Of a stretch of DNA of 64,000 nt, positions 56,201 through 64,000 are shown in pieces. The notes beneath the pieces were generated by a model that saw nothing but the letters and a program-made list of their open reading frames with translations, made no database searches and was not told where the DNA came from. Each line of letters starts with the position of its first letter. The first letter of the stretch is position 1. This DNA is from Microbacterium sp. 1.5R. Its GTDB lineage: Bacteria > Actinomycetota > Actinomycetes > Actinomycetales > Microbacteriaceae. The stretch covers positions 248,001-312,000 of the forward strand of contig NZ_VDRC01000002.1 of assembly GCF_007667425.1 (NCBI RefSeq). The letters run 5' to 3'. The position numbers were made by a program, and so were the translations under genes.

Positions 56201-57941
56201 GGTCTCCCCGGAGGGCATCGCCGACCTCGAGGTGCGGAGCATCGCGGATTCCGTCAACTCCGTGGCAGCCGACCTCAAGGACGGCGACCCGTCGAACGGC
56301 GAGGCCGACGTCATCGTCCTCCTCGTGCACGAGGGTGCGGCGAGCGTCGAGCTGTCGAGCATCACGCCGGACTCGCCCCTCGGCGAGGTCGTCTACGGCG
56401 TCGACGACGACGTGAACGCGATCGTCTCGGCCCACACCCACCTCGCCTACAACCACGTGATCGACGGCCGCCCCGTGATCTCGGCCGGCCAGTACGGCGA
56501 GAACCTCGGGCTGATGAACATCCAGGTCGACCCGAAGACGAAGGAGCTGCTCTCGATCACCAACGAGATCAAGCCCCTCACCGCGAACGGCCAGCCGCTG
56601 TACCCGGCCGTTCCCGCGGTCGCCGACATCGTCGCGAAGGCGAAAGCCGACGCCGACGTGCTCGGCGCCGTCAAGGTGGGCGACATCACCGCCGACTTCA
56701 ACCGGGCGCGTCAGGCGAACGGCTCGGAGAACCGCGGTGGTGAGTCGACGATCGGGAACTTCGTGGCTGACGTGCAGAAGTGGTCCACGGGCGCGGATAT
56801 CGCCCTCATGAACCCGGGTGGCATCCGTGCCAACCTCACGTACGCGTCGTCGAACGCGAGCGATCCGGCGGGCAACGTCACCTACCGCGAGGCGGCGACG
56901 GTGCAGCCGTTCGCCAACACGCTGGTGACGCTCACTCTCACCGGTTCGCAGCTGAAGGGCGTTCTCGAGGAGCAGTGGCAGCCATCGGGGGCGGCGCGGC
57001 CGTTCCTCAAGCTCGGCGTCTCGGAAGGGCTCGTCTACACGTACGACCCGACCGCGGCACAGGGCGCACGTGTCACCTCGATCACGCTCAACGGCACGCC
57101 CATCGACCCGTCGGCGAGCTATACGGTTGCCGCGAACTCGTTCCTGGCGGCCGGTGGGGACAACTTCTTCACCTTCCGCGAGGGCACGGGCAAGCGCGAC
57201 ACCGGCAAGATCGACCTGCAGTCGATGGTCGACTGGTTCGACGCGAACAAGACCGCGACCCCCGACCTCGCCCAGCGCGCGGTGGGTGTGACGGTGAGCG
57301 CTCCAGATGCCGACGGCTACACGGCGGGCGACCAGGTCACGGTCGCTCTCTCGTCGCTGGCGTTCAGCGGCGGCGAGGGGGCACCCGGTGAGGTGACCCT
57401 GTCGCTCGGTGGCACGCAGGTGGCGGCCGGCGCGGTCGATCCCACGATCGTCGACACGACCGACGAGGCAGGACGCGCGTCGCTCACGTTCACCGTGCCG
57501 ACGGGGGTGTTCGGCGAGCAGCCGCTCACCGCCACGGTCGCCTCCACCGGCACCACGGTGCAGATCCCGTTCACCATCTCGGGCGAGGAGCCCGAGGAGT
57601 TCGCGGGCACGATCACTGCCGATTCGAAGGTCGCCGCAGGCAAGAAGCTCCGCGTCACCGGTGCGGACTTCGAGCCGGGGGAGACCCTGACCATCGTGCT
57701 CGAGCCGAAGAAGGGCGCGCCGATCCAGGTCGGCACCGTGCAGGCCAAGGCCGACGGAACCTTCTCGACGAGCGTGACGGTGCCGAAGAGCACGCAGCCG
57801 GGCAAGTACACGGTCGTCGTGTCGCAGGCCGACGGCGATGCGGCGACGGCCACCGTCACCGTGAACCGCGCGGGCGGGATCGGCGGCATCATCGGCGGCA
57901 TCATCGACTGGATCTGGGACCTCATCACCGGATGGTTCTGA
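53289..57941 (+). CDS. secreted ExeM/NucH-type nuclease fused to 5'-nucleotidase
   Basis: A 1550-residue extracellular protein. After the signal peptide (about 1-46, ending ASA) comes a lamin-tail domain (about 50-220, VVINEAYLSGGSAGAAYTNK), a PGTDP-repeat linker (228-247), an OB-like region (TVTVEGVVTADYRTGGYKGI), an endonuclease/exonuclease/phosphatase domain (about 515-825: VASFNVFNYF, LMEIENS, LLIGDFNAY, SSDHDPIIVG) and a metallophosphatase/5'-nucleotidase (about 830-1335: VTMNDFHGRIE, GDLIGAST, GNHEFDQGW, AHTHLAYNHV, ENRGGESTIGNFVADV). Two Ig-like domains follow. No LPXTG is present; the end is hydrophobic (GGIIGGIIDWIWDLITGWF). It would digest extracellular DNA to nucleotides and strip phosphate. 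Confidence 0.92.
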   Translation: MMLASDAANREVPGSDRRGRGRLGALAATCVAALGASALIAAPASADVSGTGVVINEAYLSGGSAGAAYTNKFVELYNPTDAPVVLDGLSLQYRSAGGTGNANGVAPLSGSIPARGYYLVQGGSNGANGAALPTPDATGNLNPGGSAGTLALVEGTAAVTLTPGSVTGVDGVVDVLGYGSSNTFETKAAPAPAGNTDVKSLNRTGGKDTDDNSVDFTLSASITPQNSGGTDPGTDPEDPGTDPGTEPAKVSIAEVQGTTDISPLNGQTVTVEGVVTADYRTGGYKGIVIQTQGSGGEADATPGASDGVFVFLDALAPTLAIGDLVSVTGSVSEYFGQTQINPASLAGVSVMQAGVGVPAATPLPDTVVGADREQYESMLVAPAGTYRVASSHQLYNFGALWLNAGDELNVKSTELARPGDEAAAIAAANRANRLLLDDGWSIQVSNNGHPNDQPYFTKDLVVRNGDTVDFRDNSYVLSYGFDDWRLQPVVPIDSASPAAVKVGFEATNPRVETAPTVGGDVQVASFNVFNYFTTLKSQNSNARGAANAAQFAIQKSKIVAAINGLDAEIVSLMEIENSIKLGGSLDSALADLVDGLNDAAGGDVWDYVRTPAALNNAATTDFITSAIIYKKDDVSTVGDSLTVTDESVWGNAREPIAQAFDIDGRTVTVVANHFKSKSAPDGGGAEPADGQGFFNADRVAQAKSLEGFTATIEDKTGSSDILLIGDFNAYAKEDPIDVFTSAGWSDVAPEKAPGQHTYSFDGELGSLDHVLASPSLAASITGAGVWSINSPEWSDRGYAFGATEAGTPFRSSDHDPIIVGVSSEIPPVSIDVVTMNDFHGRIEADGAAAGAAVVAGAVQQFRSENPNTIFAGVGDLIGASTFTSFINDDNPTIDALNAAGLDVSAAGNHEFDQGWEDLRDRVQDRADWEYISSNVFLTETGEPALAPAWVKELDGVKVGFIGAVTEDLDSLVSPEGIADLEVRSIADSVNSVAADLKDGDPSNGEADVIVLLVHEGAASVELSSITPDSPLGEVVYGVDDDVNAIVSAHTHLAYNHVIDGRPVISAGQYGENLGLMNIQVDPKTKELLSITNEIKPLTANGQPLYPAVPAVADIVAKAKADADVLGAVKVGDITADFNRARQANGSENRGGESTIGNFVADVQKWSTGADIALMNPGGIRANLTYASSNASDPAGNVTYREAATVQPFANTLVTLTLTGSQLKGVLEEQWQPSGAARPFLKLGVSEGLVYTYDPTAAQGARVTSITLNGTPIDPSASYTVAANSFLAAGGDNFFTFREGTGKRDTGKIDLQSMVDWFDANKTATPDLAQRAVGVTVSAPDADGYTAGDQVTVALSSLAFSGGEGAPGEVTLSLGGTQVAAGAVDPTIVDTTDEAGRASLTFTVPTGVFGEQPLTATVASTGTTVQIPFTISGEEPEEFAGTITADSKVAAGKKLRVTGADFEPGETLTIVLEPKKGAPIQVGTVQAKADGTFSTSVTVPKSTQPGKYTVVVSQADGDAATATVTVNRAGGIGGIIGGIIDWIWDLITGWF

Positions 57942-57962
57942 TCGCAGCACGCGTATGACGCA

Positions 57963-58000
57963 CACGGAGGCCGTCGGGAGCGATCCCGGTGGCCTTCGTG
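57963..58000 (+). terminator. terminator of the nuclease gene
   Basis: A 10-bp stem CACGGAGGCC/GGCCTTCGTG with one mismatch and inner GC-rich pairing (GGGA/TCCC), 21 nt after the stop. Confidence 0.65.
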
Positions 58001-58129
58001 CTTCCCGCATCCGCGCTGCGACCGGTTCATTTCGCCGTGTGACAGCAGCGAGCTTCCGCCCGGAAGCGTTGATTACGCTCGGCACACCCGCACCATTCCG
58101 CTCTTGCGCACACCCGAAAGGCTCAACCG

Positions 58130-58792
58130 ATGGCCACGCAGACGATCGCGACCCAGGTCGACGAATTCAACGCCGGTTTCACCGCTCAGATCGGCCCCGA
58201 GCTCTCCGCCGTCTTCGACCACGAGCAGCAGGCCCTCAACGCCGCAGGCGTGCCTGACGGTGTGGTCGCGGTCGGGGACCGCCTTCCTGCTGCGGACCTG
58301 ACCACGACGGCCGGTGACAGCGTGCCATTGCGCGACGTGCTGGACGGGTCGGCGGCGGTGCTTGTCTTCTACCGCGGGGCGTGGTGCCCCTACTGCAACA
58401 TCACGCTGAAGAGCTACCAGCGCGACCTCCTCCCCGCCCTGACGAGCCGGGGTGTCAAGCTCGTCGCGGTCAGCCCGCAGACCCCCACCGGGTCGGAGCA
58501 GGCCATCACGAACGGTGACCTCGAGTTCCCCGTGCTGTCCGACCCGGGCAACGTCCTCAGTCGTGCGCTGGGCATCGTCACCGAGCCCTCCGCCGATGCG
58601 CGGGCCGCGCACACCCGGCTCGGCTTCGATGTGGCCGACAGCAACGCCGATGCCACGGGCGACATCCCGTTCCCCACGGTCCTCGTCGTCGATGACGCCG
58701 GCACCGTCGTCTTCGCCGACATCCATGTGGACTACACGACCCGCACCGAGATCGCCGACATCCTCGACGCCGTCGGCCGTCTCGAGCCCTGA
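58130..58792 (+). CDS. AhpC/TSA-type peroxiredoxin-like protein
   Basis: A 220-residue thioredoxin-fold protein. The active motif is LVFYRGAWCPYCNITLKSYQ, a CxxC, followed by VKLVAVSPQTPTGSEQAI and IPFPTVLVVDDAGTVVFADI. The CxxC suggests a one-unit peroxiredoxin or thiol oxidoreductase. No signal peptide, so cytoplasmic. GAAAGG lies 10 nt before the ATG. It follows a long secreted nuclease gene and has a terminator on both sides, so it is a single unit. Confidence 0.88.
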   Translation: MATQTIATQVDEFNAGFTAQIGPELSAVFDHEQQALNAAGVPDGVVAVGDRLPAADLTTTAGDSVPLRDVLDGSAAVLVFYRGAWCPYCNITLKSYQRDLLPALTSRGVKLVAVSPQTPTGSEQAITNGDLEFPVLSDPGNVLSRALGIVTEPSADARAAHTRLGFDVADSNADATGDIPFPTVLVVDDAGTVVFADIHVDYTTRTEIADILDAVGRLEP

Positions 58793-58800
58793 GCCAGGCA

Positions 58801-58827
58801 GACGGGCCGCTCGCGGAGCGGCCCGTC
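58801..58827 (+). terminator. peroxiredoxin terminator
   Basis: A perfect 12-bp stem GACGGGCCGCTC with its complement and loop GCG, 8 nt after the stop. Confidence 0.8.
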
Positions 58828-58970
58828 GGAGCCCGTCCCGGCGTTCTGCGCAGCCTCGCGCACGCGGCCAGGGTGGTCACCGAGACCGGTGCGGGCGACC
58901 TGCTCGACGCCCGTCGAAGCGAGCCTCGACGCCGGATCGTGGGCGCGGTCGTGCCGACTAGACTGGGTCC

Positions 58971-59441
58971 ATGCCCGAACCGAAAGTCGCCAGCTTTCCG
59001 GCGATCCGTGGTGCGCTGAAGTTCTACCAGATCGCGTCGATCATCACCGGAGTCATGCTGCTCCTGCTGGTCGCCGAGATGGTGCTCAAGTACACGCCGA
59101 TCCACCTCGAGCTCTTCGCGGGCGGCTCGGGCGGTCCGCTGTGGTTCGCGCAGGTCGTCGAAGGTCCTGAGGGCCTCGAATCGACCGGCGACGGATTCAA
59201 CCTCTCGCTCGGCATCCTCGTCGCGCACGGCTGGTTCTACGTCGTCTACCTCTTCGCATGCTTCCGCATGTGGAGCCTGATGCGGTGGCCGTTCCTGCGG
59301 TTCATCCTCCTCGCCCTCGGCGGCGTCATCCCGCTGCTCTCGTTCTTCATGGAGGCCATCGTCGCCCGCGACGTCAAGGCCTACCTCGCTACTCGGGAGG
59401 CCGCCGATGCCTCCGCCCCTGCCACGGAAGGTGCCCGGTGA
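58971..59441 (+). CDS. DUF3817 family membrane protein
   Basis: A 156-residue membrane protein with about four hydrophobic segments: [60 protein letters not shown] and a weaker one. The motif HGWFYVVYL is typical of DUF3817. Function is unknown. It regularly precedes guaA in this group, and its stop overlaps the guaA GTG (GTGA). TAGACT with 6 nt to the ATG indicates a leaderless start for the DUF3817-guaA operon. Confidence 0.9.
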   Translation: MPEPKVASFPAIRGALKFYQIASIITGVMLLLLVAEMVLKYTPIHLELFAGGSGGPLWFAQVVEGPEGLESTGDGFNLSLGILVAHGWFYVVYLFACFRMWSLMRWPFLRFILLALGGVIPLLSFFMEAIVARDVKAYLATREAADASAPATEGAR

Positions 59442-61024
59442 CCGAACAGACCGAGACCCAGCAGCGCCCTGCGCTCGTCGTCGACTTCGGCGCGCAGTAC
59501 GCGCAGCTGATCGCCCGCCGCGTCCGTGAGGCCGGCGTCTACAGCGAGATCGTGCCGCATACGGCGACCGCCGCCGAGATCGCCGAGAAGAACCCCGTGG
59601 CGATCATCCTGTCCGGTGGTCCCTCGTCCGTGTACGAGGAGGGCGCTCCGCGCCTCGACCCCGCCGTGTTCGACCTCGGCGTCCCCACCCTGGGCATCTG
59701 CTACGGCTTCCAGTACATGGCGCAGACCCTCGGCGGCGAGGTCGCGAACACGGGCCTGCGCGAGTACGGCGCGACCGACGCGGTCGTCTCCGGCGACGGC
59801 GGAACGCTCCTCGGCGGACAGCCCAGCGAGCAGAACGTGTGGATGAGCCACGGCGACCAGGTCGCGACGGCCCCCGAGGGCTTCGAGGTCCTCGCGACCA
59901 CGAGCGCCACCAAGGTCGCCGCGTTCGCCGACGAGCAGCGCCGGTTCTACGGTGTGCAGTGGCACCCAGAGGTCAAGCACTCCGACCACGGCCAGCGCGT
60001 GCTCGAGAACTTCCTGCACAAGGGTGCGGGTCTCGCGTCCGACTGGAATCCCGACAACGTCATCGCCGAGCAGGTCGAGCGCATCCGCGAGCAGGTCGGC
60101 GATGCCCGGGTCATCTCCGCGCTGTCCGGCGGCGTCGACTCCGCGGTCTCCACGGCTCTCGTCCACAAGGCCATCGGCGACCAGCTGACCGCCGTCTTCG
60201 TCGACCACGGGCTCCTTCGCAAGGGCGAGCGCGAGCAGGTCGAGAAGGACTACGTCGAGTCCACCGGCGTGCGTCTCATCACGGTCGACGCGGCCGACAC
60301 GTTCCTCGGCCACCTCGAAGGCGTGACCGACCCCGAAGAGAAGCGCAAGATCATCGGGCGCGAGTTCATCCGTGCGTTCGAGAAGGTGCAGCTCGACCTC
60401 GTCGCCGAGGCGAAGGCCTCAGGCGGGGCCCCGGTGAAGTTCCTCGTGCAGGGCACGCTCTACCCCGACGTCGTCGAGTCGGGCGGCGGCGCCGGTACCG
60501 CGAACATCAAGTCGCACCACAACGTCGGCGGTCTGCCCGATGACCTCGACTTCGAGCTCATCGAGCCGCTGCGCGCCCTCTTCAAGGACGAGGTGCGTGC
60601 GATCGGCCGCGAGCTCGGCATCCCCGAGGCGATCGTGGGCCGTCAGCCGTTCCCCGGGCCCGGTCTCGGCATCCGCATCATCGGCGAGGTCACGAAGGAC
60701 CGCCTGGAGATCCTGCGCGAGGCCGACGCCATCGCCCGCGAGGAGCTCACGAAGGCTGGACTCGACCAGGACATCTGGCAGTGCCCGGTCGTGCTGCTCG
60801 CCGATGTCCGCTCGGTGGGCGTGCAGGGCGACGGCCGCACCTACGGGCACCCGATCGTGCTGCGTCCTGTCTCCAGCGAAGACGCCATGACCGCCGACTG
60901 GACGCGTCTTCCCTACGACGTGCTGTCGAAGATCTCCAACCGCATCACGAACAGCGTCCGCGACGTCAACCGCGTCGTCCTCGACGTGACGTCGAAGCCG
61001 CCGGGGACCATCGAGTGGGAGTGA
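59438..61024 (+). CDS. guaA: GMP synthase (glutamine-hydrolysing)
   Basis: GuaA aminates XMP to GMP. The 528-residue protein has the class I amidotransferase domain ([20 protein letters not shown], nucleophile Cys88 in [20 protein letters not shown]), the ATP-pyrophosphatase loop [20 protein letters not shown], and the dimerisation domain ending [18 protein letters not shown]. It closes the purine set begun by guaB and guaB3. Confidence 0.98.
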   Translation: MTEQTETQQRPALVVDFGAQYAQLIARRVREAGVYSEIVPHTATAAEIAEKNPVAIILSGGPSSVYEEGAPRLDPAVFDLGVPTLGICYGFQYMAQTLGGEVANTGLREYGATDAVVSGDGGTLLGGQPSEQNVWMSHGDQVATAPEGFEVLATTSATKVAAFADEQRRFYGVQWHPEVKHSDHGQRVLENFLHKGAGLASDWNPDNVIAEQVERIREQVGDARVISALSGGVDSAVSTALVHKAIGDQLTAVFVDHGLLRKGEREQVEKDYVESTGVRLITVDAADTFLGHLEGVTDPEEKRKIIGREFIRAFEKVQLDLVAEAKASGGAPVKFLVQGTLYPDVVESGGGAGTANIKSHHNVGGLPDDLDFELIEPLRALFKDEVRAIGRELGIPEAIVGRQPFPGPGLGIRIIGEVTKDRLEILREADAIAREELTKAGLDQDIWQCPVVLLADVRSVGVQGDGRTYGHPIVLRPVSSEDAMTADWTRLPYDVLSKISNRITNSVRDVNRVVLDVTSKPPGTIEWE

Positions 61025-61055
61025 CGCGCGTCCGCCGAGACCCCGCGTAAGCGCC

Positions 61056-61093
61056 GAGACCCCGCCCTGCTGATCGCAGCAGGGCGGGGTCTC
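61056..61093 (+). terminator. guaA terminator
   Basis: A perfect 17-bp stem GAGACCCCGCCCTGCTG with its complement and loop ATCG. GCCGAGACCCCGC is repeated just upstream (61034-61046), and GGGGTCTCG recurs just downstream, so alternative pairings exist. Confidence 0.9.
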
Positions 61094-61228
61094 GTCGCTA
61101 TCCCGGGGTCTCGACGATGTGAGGAATCTTTTCGAGAATTGTCCGATCGGATGTCGATTCCGGTCGTTCCCGTTCGACGTCTTCAATGAGAGGGTCGAAT
61201 CCCGGCCCCACCGAACAGGAGAACAACC

Positions 61229-61654
61229 ATGAAGTACATGCTGATCATGCGCGCGACCGACGAGGCCGTCGAGGCGTACAAGGAGATGCCGTTCGAGCAG
61301 GTCATCGCCGCCATGGGCGCCTACAACGAGTCGATGATCAAGGCCGGAGTGCTCGCTGCCGGTGAGGGCCTCACGGACGCGGCCGAGGGGTTCGTCGTCG
61401 ATTTCTCCACGGAGACCCCGCTCATCACGGACGGCCCCTACGGTGAGACGAAGGAACTGTTCAACGGCTTCTGGATCCTCGAGGTGTCGAGCCGCGAAGA
61501 GGCGGCGGAGTGGGCGCGACGGGCTCCGCTCGGCAAGGGCTCGTTCCTCGAGGTGCGCCGCGTGACCGATGTCTCCGACTTCCCGGCCGACAACGAGTGG
61601 ATCGAGAAGGAAGAGGGCTGGCGGCAGGAGCAGGCGCAGCGCGCCCAGCAGTGA
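61229..61654 (+). CDS. YCII/DGPF domain protein
   Basis: A 141-residue ferredoxin-like fold protein of the YCII-related (DGPF) family. It begins MKYMLIMRATDEAVEAYKEM and carries the name-giving motif LITDGPYGETKELFNGFWIL. Members are usually encoded beside ECF42 sigma factors, as here, where the sigma gene starts 1 nt after this stop. Function is unknown; a role in sensing or in the regulated output is possible. A ribosome site GGAGAAC precedes the ATG. Confidence 0.92.
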   Translation: MKYMLIMRATDEAVEAYKEMPFEQVIAAMGAYNESMIKAGVLAAGEGLTDAAEGFVVDFSTETPLITDGPYGETKELFNGFWILEVSSREEAAEWARRAPLGKGSFLEVRRVTDVSDFPADNEWIEKEEGWRQEQAQRAQQ

Positions 61655-61655
61655 C

Positions 61656-62948
61656 ATGACCGATGCGGATGCCGGCGAGAGGGCGCGCCCCGACCCCGAC
61701 GGGGGAGCAGCGGAGCGTGCCGTCGCCGCCGTGTGGCGGATCGAGTCGGCGAAGATCGTCGCCACCCTCACGCGCCTCGTCGGTGACTTCGCACTCGCGG
61801 AGGACCTCGCACAGGAGGCCGTCGTCGATGCTCTTCGGCAATGGCCGGTCGACGGCGTGCCGCGGAACGGCGCGGCCTGGCTCACGGCGGTCGCCAAGCG
61901 CAAGGCCGTCGACGGATGGCGGCGTCGCGAACGGCTCGACGACAGGATCGCGGTGATCGCCCAAGACCTGGAGCGGGAGCAGGCGGAGGCGGCGGACGCG
62001 CCGCCGTGGGATCCGGATGCCGTCGACGACGACGTCCTGCGTCTGATCTTCATCTCCTGTCACCCCGTGCTGTCGCGCGAGGCGCAGGTGGCGCTCACGC
62101 TTCGCGTCATCGGAGGTCTGTCCGCGGAGGAGATCGCCCGAGCGTTCCTGGTGCCGACGGCAACGGTGCAGCAGCGGATCGTGCGGGCGAAGAAGACCCT
62201 GGCGGCGGCGAACGTGCCCTTCGAGGTTCCTCCCCGAGAGGAGCACGCCGCACGCCTCGTCGCCATCCTCGGCGTGCTCTACCTGATCTTCAACGAGGGC
62301 CACACGGCATCGCATGGCGCCGACTGGATGCGACCGGAGCTCAGCGTCGAGGCCATCCGGCTCACGCGAGTGCTCGTGTCCCTCATGCCGCGCGAGCGCG
62401 ATGCGCACAGCCTGCTCGCGCTCATGGAGCTCACGGCGGCGCGCTTCCCGGCCCGCCTCGACAGCCACGGTGACCCGGTCCTGCTCGCCGACCAGGACCG
62501 CAGTCGCTGGGATCGAGGCCGCATCGCGCGGGGGAGGGCGGCGCTCGCGGCGGCGGACGCCGTCGGCACCGGGCGCGGTGCCTACGGGTTGCAGGCAGCG
62601 ATCGCCGAATGCCATGCGACGGCGGCGTCGGTGGAGGAGACGGATTGGGAGCGCATCGTGCTGTTGTACGAGGCGCTCGGGCGCATCGCACCGTCGCCGG
62701 TGGTCGAGCTCAACCGGGCGGCCGCCGTCGCGATGGCCACGGGTCCGGCGTCCGCTCTGCGCATCCTCGACGCGCTCGCGGAATCGGGTGCTCTGCGCGG
62801 GTATCACCTGCTGTCAGCGACCCGCGCCGAGCTGCTGCTGCGACTCGGTCGTGTCGAGGAGGCCCGCAGCGAGTTCGCGACGGCGGCGGCGCTCGCCGGC
62901 AACGATCGCGAGCGCGCGATGCTCGAGGCGAAGGCGGCAGGCGGGTGA
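61656..62948 (+). CDS. ECF42-type RNA polymerase sigma factor with C-terminal extension
   Basis: A 430-residue sigma factor. Region 2 (RIESAKIVATLTRLVGDFAL, EDLAQEAVVDALRQW) and region 4 (LRVIGGLSAEEIARAFLVPT, VQQRIVRAKKTLA) occupy the first ~190 residues. The rest is a helical, TPR-like extension (LYLIFNEGHTASHGADWMRP, LYEALGRIAPSPVVELNRAA) that replaces an anti-sigma factor in this group. It is adjacent to and probably co-transcribed with the YCII protein, which is the known context of ECF42. The inducing signal is unknown. Confidence 0.93.
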   Translation: MTDADAGERARPDPDGGAAERAVAAVWRIESAKIVATLTRLVGDFALAEDLAQEAVVDALRQWPVDGVPRNGAAWLTAVAKRKAVDGWRRRERLDDRIAVIAQDLEREQAEAADAPPWDPDAVDDDVLRLIFISCHPVLSREAQVALTLRVIGGLSAEEIARAFLVPTATVQQRIVRAKKTLAAANVPFEVPPREEHAARLVAILGVLYLIFNEGHTASHGADWMRPELSVEAIRLTRVLVSLMPRERDAHSLLALMELTAARFPARLDSHGDPVLLADQDRSRWDRGRIARGRAALAAADAVGTGRGAYGLQAAIAECHATAASVEETDWERIVLLYEALGRIAPSPVVELNRAAAVAMATGPASALRILDALAESGALRGYHLLSATRAELLLRLGRVEEARSEFATAAALAGNDRERAMLEAKAAGG

Positions 62949-62978
62949 CGCCGGCGGCCCGTATCGCCATAGCAACAG

Positions 62979-63011
62979 AAGAACCCCCTCGGAGGATCCG
63001 AGGGGGTTCTT
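62979..63011. terminator. terminator of the YCII-sigma operon and glsB
   Basis: A perfect 15-bp stem AAGAACCCCCTCGGA with its complement and loop GGA, between convergent genes. Confidence 0.92.
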
Positions 63012-63039
63012 GGCTGTGTCACCGCAGATGCGGTACGTG

Positions 63040-63312
63040 TCAGCTGCGCGCCTTGCTTCCGCGACCGACGATCAGGCCGTAGATCAGCAGCACGATGATC
63101 GAACCGCCGATGGCGAGGAGCCAGGAGCGGAGGTCGAAGAACCCGCCCATGTCGACGTTGAAGAGGGCGGAACCGATCCAGCCGCCGAGCAGGGCGCCCA
63201 CGACGCCGAGCAGAAGGGTCACGAACCAGCCGCCGCCCTGCTTACCGGGAAGGATCAGCTTGGCGATGGCTCCGGCGATGAGGCCGAGAAGAAGAAAGCC
63301 GAGAAAACTCAT
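63040..63312 (-). CDS. GlsB/YeaQ/YmgE family membrane protein
   Basis: A 90-residue transglycosylase-associated (YeaQ/GlsB) protein with three hydrophobic helices: MSFLGFLLLGLIAGAIAKLI, the glycine-rich VTLLLGVVGALLGGWIGSAL and WLLAIGGSIIVLLIYGLIVG. PGKQGGGW between helices 1 and 2 is conserved. Members respond to stress, often together with Asp23/Gls24 proteins; the Asp23 operon in this window is 54 kb away. AGGAG lies 7 nt before the ATG. Confidence 0.92.
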   Translation of the reverse strand: MSFLGFLLLGLIAGAIAKLILPGKQGGGWFVTLLLGVVGALLGGWIGSALFNVDMGGFFDLRSWLLAIGGSIIVLLIYGLIVGRGSKARS

Positions 63313-63333
63313 GGTCAGCTCCTATAAATCAGG

Positions 63334-63353
63334 AGCCCCGGGGTGCCGGGGCT
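63334..63353. other. hairpin in the glsB upstream region
   Basis: A perfect 8-bp stem AGCCCCGG/CCGGGGCT with loop GGTG, about 20 nt upstream of the glsB start. On the minus strand it would lie in the 5' leader just before the ribosome site; on the plus strand it has a short T run. It could modulate glsB translation or be a remnant terminator. Confidence 0.5.
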
Positions 63354-63423
63354 TTGCGTTAACCAGCGTGCCTTTGCTGAGAGATCCCTGCAACCCCTTG
63401 CGCTTTTCGGCCTCGGTATGGCA

Positions 63424-63455
63424 AAAGGCCCGCTTCCCTCGGGAAGCGGGCCTTT
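63424..63455. terminator. terminator of the Bax-inhibitor-1 gene
   Basis: A perfect 15-bp stem AAAGGCCCGCTTCCC with its complement and a TC loop, 15 nt beyond the stop of the minus-strand gene that follows. Confidence 0.92.
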
Positions 63456-63470
63456 CGGATGCTGATCGGG

Positions 63471-64000
63471 TCAGTTGTTGCCGCGAGCGATCGCGATGAT
63501 GCGCAGGATCTCGACGTACAGCCAGACGACGGTGACCATGATGCCGAAGGCGCCGAGCCAGCCGTACTTGCGGGGAGCGCCGTTGCGGACGCCCTGCTGG
63601 ATCTGGTCGAAGTCGAGCACCAGCGAGTACGCCGCCATGATCACGACGAGGACGCCGATGATGAGGCCGAGCGGGATGCCGAAGACCGGCTGGCTGAACA
63701 GGCCGAACATGTTCTGGTTGACGCCGGTCCACATGAGGACGAGGTTCAGCAGCGAGAACACGCCGTAGCCGATCAGCGCGATCATGAAGACCTTGGTCGC
63801 CTTCTTCGATGCGCGGATCTTGCCGCTCGCGAAGAGTGCGAGGGTCACGCCGACGACCGCGACGGTCGCGAGCGTCGCCTGCGTGACGATGCCGGGCCAG
63901 CGGACCTCGAAGAACGCGGAGATGCCGCCGATGAAGAGACCCTCGAAGGCCGCATAGGCGAAGATCAGCGCGGGGCGCACCTTCTTACGGGAGGTGAAGG
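63471..64000 (-). CDS. Bax inhibitor-1/YccA family protein (5' end outside window)
   Basis: The frame is open to the window edge and gives the C-terminal ~176 residues, with six hydrophobic helices: LIFAYAAFEGLFIGGISAFF, TLATVAVVGVTLALFA, VFMIALIGYGVFSLLNLVLM, IPLGLIIGVLVVIMAAYSLV and GAFGIMVTVVWLYVEILRII. The pair of conserved acidic residues in LVLDFDQIQQGVRNGAPRKY is the BI-1/TMBIM mark, linked to H+/Ca2+ leak. The start codon is beyond base 64000. Function in bacteria is poorly known. Confidence 0.93.
   Translation of the reverse strand, partial: FTSRKKVRPALIFAYAAFEGLFIGGISAFFEVRWPGIVTQATLATVAVVGVTLALFASGKIRASKKATKVFMIALIGYGVFSLLNLVLMWTGVNQNMFGLFSQPVFGIPLGLIIGVLVVIMAAYSLVLDFDQIQQGVRNGAPRKYGWLGAFGIMVTVVWLYVEILRIIAIARGNN

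Noticed and set aside
53682-58085. 1467-codon open frame antisense to the secreted nuclease
   Set aside because: Shadow of the plus-strand gene. The translated sequence is Arg/Asp/Val-rich without domains, as expected from complementing GC-rich codons.

Overview
The window is a high-GC actinobacterial chromosome segment. It most resembles Microbacteriaceae, probably Microbacterium. This is inferred from the gene families (Asp23 cluster behind an ECF sigma factor, GuaB3, DUF2277, DUF3817, a THUMP-like methyltransferase, CIRCE-controlled groES), from frequent GTG starts and from many apparently leaderless promoters. No search was run. Genes are densely packed, operons are coupled by 1-4 nt start/stop overlaps, and most transcription units end in strong hairpins, several of which can serve both strands. 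I see no insertion sequence, prophage, rRNA or CRISPR array.

Layout. 0-4 kb: inositol-phosphatase family protein, a membrane-anchored M23 peptidase, tRNA-Thr and tRNA-Met, and DNA polymerase IV. 4-12.9 kb: accessory and regulatory genes. These are a MarR/SDR divergent pair with twin operators, a TetR/MFS efflux operon, an ECF sigma/Asp23 operon, an HxlR/quinone oxidoreductase divergent pair and an amino acid permease. 12.9-33.7 kb: mostly housekeeping. It holds truA, rplM-rpsI-glmM, a Ppx/GppA phosphatase divergent from coaA, glmS, then acpS-alr-tsaE-tsaB-rimI-tsaD followed by three membrane proteins of unknown function, a THUMP-like methyltransferase and groES. A lone AbiEi/DUF559 gene sits between two REP-like palindromes at 23.9-25.0 kb. 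33.8-40.3 kb: rarD and a branched-chain amino acid ABC transporter. Its binding protein faces the other four genes, and its LivH subunit carries an extra secreted N-terminal domain.

40.6-61.0 kb holds the purine genes guaB, guaB3 and guaA, interrupted by accessory blocks. The most notable block is 42.7-49.2 kb, seven genes on one strand with every junction overlapping by 1 or 4 nt. They encode a receiver-PIG-L deacetylase fusion, an ATP-grasp ligase, a PHP hydrolase, a processive GT2 polysaccharide synthase, a 46-residue membrane protein, a stand-alone receiver and a membrane histidine kinase. Neither receiver has a DNA-binding domain, so the set looks like a two-component system acting directly on sugar or polymer chemistry. 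I regard it as the best candidate for an undescribed system here. A 1550-residue secreted nuclease/5'-nucleotidase and a peroxiredoxin form a second block.

61.2-64 kb: a YCII protein with its ECF42-type sigma factor, a GlsB-like small membrane protein and the 3' part of a Bax-inhibitor-1/YccA gene that runs off the window.

Recurrent small-scale structures are a 94-bp duplication spanning the dinB and marR 3' ends, 24-bp and 14-bp tandem repeats, a 63-bp coding repeat in the MFS tail, two REP-like palindromes, and at least eleven genes whose -10 hexamer begins exactly 12 nt before the start codon.
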